DNA of 64,000 bases from contig NC_080672.1 in assembly GCF_030247195.1 (NCBI RefSeq), positions 90,964,113-91,028,112 on the forward strand, in the 5' to 3' direction. Position numbers and translations under genes: made by a program. This DNA comes from Topomyia yanbarensis (Eukaryota; Arthropoda; Insecta; Diptera; Culicidae). Shown here piece after piece: positions 59,539 to 64,000 of this stretch. The notes beneath the pieces are model-generated. The model saw only the letters and a program-made list of their open reading frames with translations. It was not told where the DNA came from and searched no databases. Each line of letters begins with the position of its first letter. Positions within the stretch are counted from its first letter, which is position 1.

Positions 59539-60793
59539 AGTCTGCTTCCTCATCTCGTACAGAACAGAAGCCAAATAGCGCACCGCTTGCGAACAGAACA
59601 CAAACAAAAAATACTATCCGCGCCGCGCCGTTCTAACGTGTACGTGTAACATATAGACACAGGAAAGTTCCGTTGCACTTCGAGTGAAATGAGTGAACAA
59701 CAAAATAAATTTCGCCCATTACGGGAGAACATAATTGCGATTGATTTTTCGCAAACCCTTCTTAGACCTTCAGTTCGCGAGGTGGAACAGTTGGTCAAGG
59801 TGAAAATGGAACTTGATCTTACAGAGGTTTCACACGTCCAGCTTCACCACACCAGAAATGTAGTACTAATAACGTTCAACTCCTTAGCCGAGGCAGAAAG
59901 TGTCGTAGCAAAGAACAACATGCAACATGACGTCGAATATGAAAACGTCAAAACCAAGATCCCCGTATATATGGATCTCGATCTAACTGAAATAAAACTC
60001 CATGATCTGGCATCTCGTACTGGCACGGAATATATTAAAAGATTTATGTCGAAGTATGGAGAAGTGGAATCAGTCTCTAACGACACATGGAGAAACTTCT
60101 TCCCTGGCATTCCCAACGGTGTTCGGGTTGTGCGAATGCGACTGAACCAACCTATACCGTCTTATTTAACTTTCGAGGCCAGAGCATCGCAAGGTGTTAA
60201 CTACATACAAAGAACCCTTTGCACATACCTGGACAGACGCCCACGTGCCAGTTTTGTAACAAAACGGCACACTACGGAAAGCTATGTGCCAAAACAACTA
60301 AAGAAAATTCATCTACTACAACCCACAGCACAAAACAGCCTTGGACATCTACTGAAACACCACAGACAGCCGGTCAAAAAATGCATGCCGGACAAACAAT
60401 ATTCCACGGTACCCCAAAGCCAATAGTTAACGTACGCAAGGAAGAAATAAACAAGAGGGAAGACAGCTATACCAGAGTCACGCGAAAACACAAAGAGCAC
60501 CAAGAATCTAACAGCGACGAACAAAGCTCCAACGATGAAGACATGGACGTACACACGAACGAGGGTGAGGGCAGACGGACTGAGCAGCAAGCGACAGTAG
60601 GTAAACCTGAGCATTTCTCACCACCAAGAAAGAAGATAAACACGAGAAGCGGAAAGCAGTGCGCCCAGAAAGGAAGCCAAAATATTGGATTATTTTTTAC
60701 TATTATTTTATGAATTGTAATCTATTATTTTTGAATTGTATACGAAATCAAAAAGGCGAATGACCCTTGGGGTTAAAACCTTAATAAACAAAC
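59539..60793 (+). mobile_element. ORF1-only LINE derivative (half-LINE)
   Basis: A 1,255-bp insertion flanked by a 14-bp duplication, AACATTT(C/A)TCCCTC, at 59,525-59,538 and 60,794-60,807. It has a 5' leader of about 150 bp, an ORF1, and a short 3' end GGCGAATGACCCTTGGGGTT plus TTAATAAACAAAC, which resembles Jockey-clade LINE tails from memory. No endonuclease or reverse transcriptase sequence lies between ORF1 and the tail. It is therefore an internally deleted element, retrotransposed as a unit and dependent on another LINE's enzymes. Confidence 0.85.
59689..60713 (+). pseudogene. LINE ORF1 (gag-like) with zinc knuckle, one frameshift
   Basis: Starts MSEQQNKFRPLRENIIAIDF at 59,689 and runs to about 60,215 in one frame. 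The middle (RNVVLITFNSLAEAESVV, then KFMSKYGEVESVSNDTWR-like text) resembles an RNA-recognition fold typical of Jockey-type ORF1. At about 60,220 a single frameshift moves the frame to one reading PGQTPTCQFCNKTAHYGKLC, a CCHC zinc knuckle (C-X2-C-X4-H-X4-C). A charged, Ser/Glu-rich tail follows (EEINKREDSYTRVTRKHKEH, then DEQSSNDEDMDVHTNEGEG) and ends at 60,713. Joined, it would be about 340 residues, a normal ORF1 length. Apart from the frameshift it is well preserved. ORF1 proteins bind the element's RNA; whether this copy ever acted is unknown. Confidence 0.85.
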
Positions 60794-60965
60794 AACATTT
60801 ATCCCTCTTTGCAACTTTTTTAAATATTGTATGTTTTTAAAGATTTAGTAATAACCAAAATTTTCCAAAGATGTTTTCATAAAAAAAATGTGAAAATTAA
60901 TTTTTTCGAATATTTTTTTAAAATGTCATGTAGCGCCACAATCTCTGCACAGTAATAGCACTATA

Positions 60966-63900
60966 TTTCGCCTTTTCTGGCATAATACCAGCATTATATC
61001 AGTATTTATGGCTTCACGGCTTTTAAGACAGCTTTATATGTGGATCTAAAGCAGATATTAGGCTACGTTATAATGCTTATTGGTTACTTGGGATGTACCC
61101 ACTTTACATATCTTCAAAAAATACAATTGACACACTAATGGTTCATCCATTTTTTTGTCAATGAAAGTCAATTGCCCAATGAATATTTGCACTAATTTAC
61201 GTTGAAATCAGCTACATAACGGAACTCCACATACCACGAATGCTATGGAGTAGTATTGACAGTGTTCACAACTCCCAACCATCTCCTACATTTCTTTTGT
61301 AAGAAATGTAAAAATATGTCCGATTTTGTCAACCTGAAATGTACCAACGGGCTGATAAAAACTTGACTATATCATCCACATAACACCGATACAAGAGAAA
61401 GCACCTGCACAAAATAAAAAAAAATCAGTTATCAAACTTTAATCAAATTCTTTACCCATCACATTCGCCTGTTGATTGTAACTGATCCGAGGAGTGTATT
61501 TTGTTATTTTTGTTTTTGTTTTCAGCAGATAACGTTTCAACATTTTTTTTTCATTCACCAATTTCACGCTTTCCAATTTCAGCTGTACCCTTCGAAAGAC
61601 ACCTAACGACTTTTTTCTTCTCAATCGCATCGCAACTGGGCACGTTCATAATTGTAATTAATACTGGCTCAGTTTTCCTCAAGGTGTATCCTTGTTGTAA
61701 TTTGTGTGAAACAAAGAAGTTTTTTAACTGCATTCTTTCCGGGAGAGCTGCTTCTTTGTATGGAACTACTTGAAAAAGAAAAGGCAGTAAAGCCGAGCAA
61801 CATTAATTTACAATTTGGTCTGATGAATATTGATCAAACCGGGCAATAGTAAATGGAAAACATGACACACACACGCCCACAGTCGGTAACATAAAAAAGC
61901 AATAGCAATGATTGTTTTTCGCAATCACACATTTTTCGGCTCCACAATTTCCACCGAATTTTTTTGTTCGCCACCATCTGGTGGTCGGCCTTCGTCCAAC
62001 AGACGCTAAATAAACAATTTCCGAGAGTTTTCCCAGCGACGTTGATTGGCGGAACCGAACGAAAAATTGTAGTGCAGTAAAACGGATCCAAATTCACCTC
62101 GTGGTTTTTGCATAATGTTTTAAAAATGAAACCCTGTACGCAGCTGGAACCCCAACAATATCCAATAACAACAAACGGTAACATTCGAATGTAGTGGAAA
62201 ATGCAGTTTTGAATATCCACTGGGGCACCATCAGAATGGACTGAAACGCCAGCATTCTGCACTATGCATCGATATTCTATTTGTAATTTATCGTTGTGGT
62301 TAGCGAAACTGTTAACTGTGTGGGCAGCATTTTTCCACAGTCGAAGATAAATGTTGCAATTATGTTTATGTACTAGGCAGGTTCGGAGTTCAACGGTTCC
62401 GATGGCTCAACGATGTACATAAGTAACTTGATGATAAGTTCTATAGAAGACGCCTTTACCTAGATAATTTATTTTAAGGTAAATCCAAAATTTCGACGAA
62501 ATACCTTATGACAATCTTTGATTTTTTTTGGGAACTTGTTACTTTTGTGAGGCAAACACCATGTCGTTAAAAAAACTACCGCGTGAGATGGCTATGTTTT
62601 AATAGATAAACTTGACAAATGTAGGTACCTGAAAAGAAAATAAATATGCAAAAATTCTTAGGGGGAAAAATAATATACAGAAAGCAATTGCATGAATATT
62701 TTAATTGTGTGTTAAAATGAATAAGCAATATACGAGAAGAATTTTGATAGATAACTTATACACGGCTCACAATATCGTATTACGAAGAGTGTTTTGGTTC
62801 TAATTAAAAAAATTGAAACAAACTTTCCATGAGAATTAACCTTTTTTATAATATCTCGGAAAATTATAATCATAATCATAATAGCTTAACTTTTCAGAAA
62901 ACATTGAATTCCTGGTTCTACTAGTAATTGGGCTGTTCGTAAAATTTGAAAACTATAGCTAATTAACTTTTATATAAAGCAGTTATATCACAGCAAAGTT
63001 TCCTAGAAACTGCGTGATATAATCCGCAGCATTTTCATCTATTCCAGCAATAAATTAGCAACCGTTCAATAACTCAAACAGTAATTTATCGTCACGAAAG
63101 ATAGCACATTTCATGCGAAATCATTCGCCAAAACCATTCGGATCCCGTCGCGCATGAAAAGTGCACCTCTGAACGGATCCATAATTCAAAAAATAAATCA
63201 ACCCCTGACACCGCACAGCGAAAGCCGTCAAAATTGCCAACCGTAAGAGTAATGGATCCCGTTCCCGCAGAACTCCGACCACTGCTGACTGACCGCCACG
63301 GGTGACTTGGAGTCTTTGTGTGAATGTGTGTGTGTGATGCCCAAAATCGACGACCACCAGTCATTGTCATATCACGTTACCGATCCTGTCCGATTCCGGA
63401 ACCATTTTGCGCGGAGTACTGTAAAATTAAACGTGGGACTGGTGCAAATGTAAACAGAAATCTATTATTTTATGCAAATCAACGCAACACACCACAATGG
63501 GAAACACGGACCGGCACCAGAACGCTACTGTAGCGGGAACAACGAAACCTGTCACGCGTGAGGTATCAACAGAAGAGCCGCCCGAAGCGTGAAACATGAG
63601 CTTGGGGGGATTGATCGTGGGGGTCATTTCTCGTTCCCCCGACGAGATTGGCCGAGCAAATGGCAGATCCATTACTTGTAGAGTCTGAGTGGATGGACGG
63701 CAGGTTCTGCCTTCAATGGTTGAGCACAGTGGATCCAAATTGGTGGGCTTACGAAGTTTGATAAGTATACTCATTTTCAGCTTGAATTTGTAATTAAAGT
63801 CAGTTTTAGGTGTTTCTATTTTGTTCAATTGTAGGAGGAAACGAAACACTATAATGGCTGTTTGACAAAACTTCACCGTTAGGCCTTCATTACATAAATT

Positions 63901-64000
63901 CCATAAAAATAGACAAAACGCTTATTTAGAACTTCTATTCACTGTAGAAGGAAATGACAAAAGTGTTTGTTTAACTATAATAAAATTAATCAATAAAAAA
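60966..64000. other. No recognised gene; probably low-copy DNA
   Basis: Frames at 61,834-62,262 (minus, 142 codons), 63,092-63,370 (minus) and 63,427-63,876 (minus, 149 codons) show no domain I can identify. A TG-rich microsatellite lies at 63,317-63,338. No long inverted or tandem repeats stood out by eye. Confidence 0.45.

Larger units (their letters stand above)
58570..60965. mobile_element. Foldback element split by a half-LINE
   Basis: The left arm (about 58,570-58,935) contains GTAGATGGCGCTACATGACATTT, AAAGGGTGTTTTTATCATAA and GCAAGGTGGGGCTTTTTATC. Their reverse complements are at 59,345-59,530 (GATAAAAAGCAACACCTTGC, TTATAATAAAAACACCCTTT) and 60,803-60,965 (AAATGTCATGTAGCGCCAC). The right arm is interrupted at 59,538. 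The loop (58,936-59,340) is AT-rich with no gene. Confidence 0.87.

Noticed and set aside
59689..60713. Host RNA-binding protein gene
   Set aside because: The CCHC knuckle, target duplication and LINE tail around it fit a retrotransposon ORF1 better.
61834..62262. 142-codon minus-strand gene
   Set aside because: No recognisable domain, no start context or splice pattern that supports it; likely a chance frame.
1..64000. Endogenous viral elements
   Set aside because: No frame showed a viral polymerase, nucleoprotein or capsid pattern that I recognise; all reverse-transcriptase-like frames fit non-LTR retrotransposons.

Overview
The window looks like gene-poor, repeat-dominated chromatin from an insect, most likely a culicine mosquito of the Aedes type. 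I base this on AT-richness, dense non-LTR retrotransposon debris, IS630/Tc1/mariner remnants, abundant foldback elements and MITEs, and a short-interspersed family that starts with CCTTTCTCCTATAGAAAGG and ends near AATTGCACCACTAGGTGG. I associate that family with Aedes genomes from memory; the species call is inference. I found no intact, functional protein-coding gene. Almost every open frame longer than 60 codons is a pseudogene fragment, a satellite artefact or unrecognised.

Layout. 1-330: end of a LINE endonuclease fragment. 3.76-5.31 kb: a foldback holding a tRNA-headed SINE with a 22-bp target duplication. 8.1-10.4 kb: direct and inverted duplications of a histone H3 promoter/gene unit, with two decayed H3 copies and a conserved histone mRNA 3' stem-loop. 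10.4-11.0 kb: a LINE endonuclease scrap and a second histone-type stem-loop. 11.03-11.71 kb: a TIR element. 11.95-16.0 kb: a three-level nest, with a foldback inside a mariner-like element inside a larger repeat. 16.45-19.23 kb: another foldback. 19.3-20.5 kb: a Jockey-like endonuclease. 22.87-23.96 kb: a decayed IS630/Tc1-type transposase. 24.40-25.00 kb: a TA-flanked MITE. 25.4-27.9 kb: a second copy of the outer repeat, interrupted by a LINE tail. 28.4-31.3 kb: a large foldback with a transposase-like fragment and a near-perfect 45-bp hairpin. 34.2 kb: a tRNA-like sequence. 35.5-36.9 and 53.8-56.1 kb: two copies of a repeat rich in CATGA and TTCACGA motifs. 37.0-38.0 kb: LINE reverse-transcriptase debris. 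40.7-46.9 kb: blocks of a degenerate 12-bp satellite. 47.35-48.88 kb: a foldback. 51.95-56.16 kb: copies of the CCTTTCTCC family, nested with the second repeat. 56.2-58.4 kb: the C-terminal half of an R1/I-like LINE with a tandem-repeated tail. 58.57-60.97 kb: a foldback split by an ORF1-only half-LINE.

The elements do not form a pathway; they form a stratigraphy. Nesting and target duplications give relative ages at several places. The most distinctive items are the self-complementary 12-bp satellite whose arrays switch orientation, the ORF1-only LINE derivative, the histone H3 pseudogene cluster with its preserved RNA stem-loop, and the concentration of long inverted repeats that could give hairpin RNAs. 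All calls were made by eye from the sequence and remembered family motifs; no database search was run.
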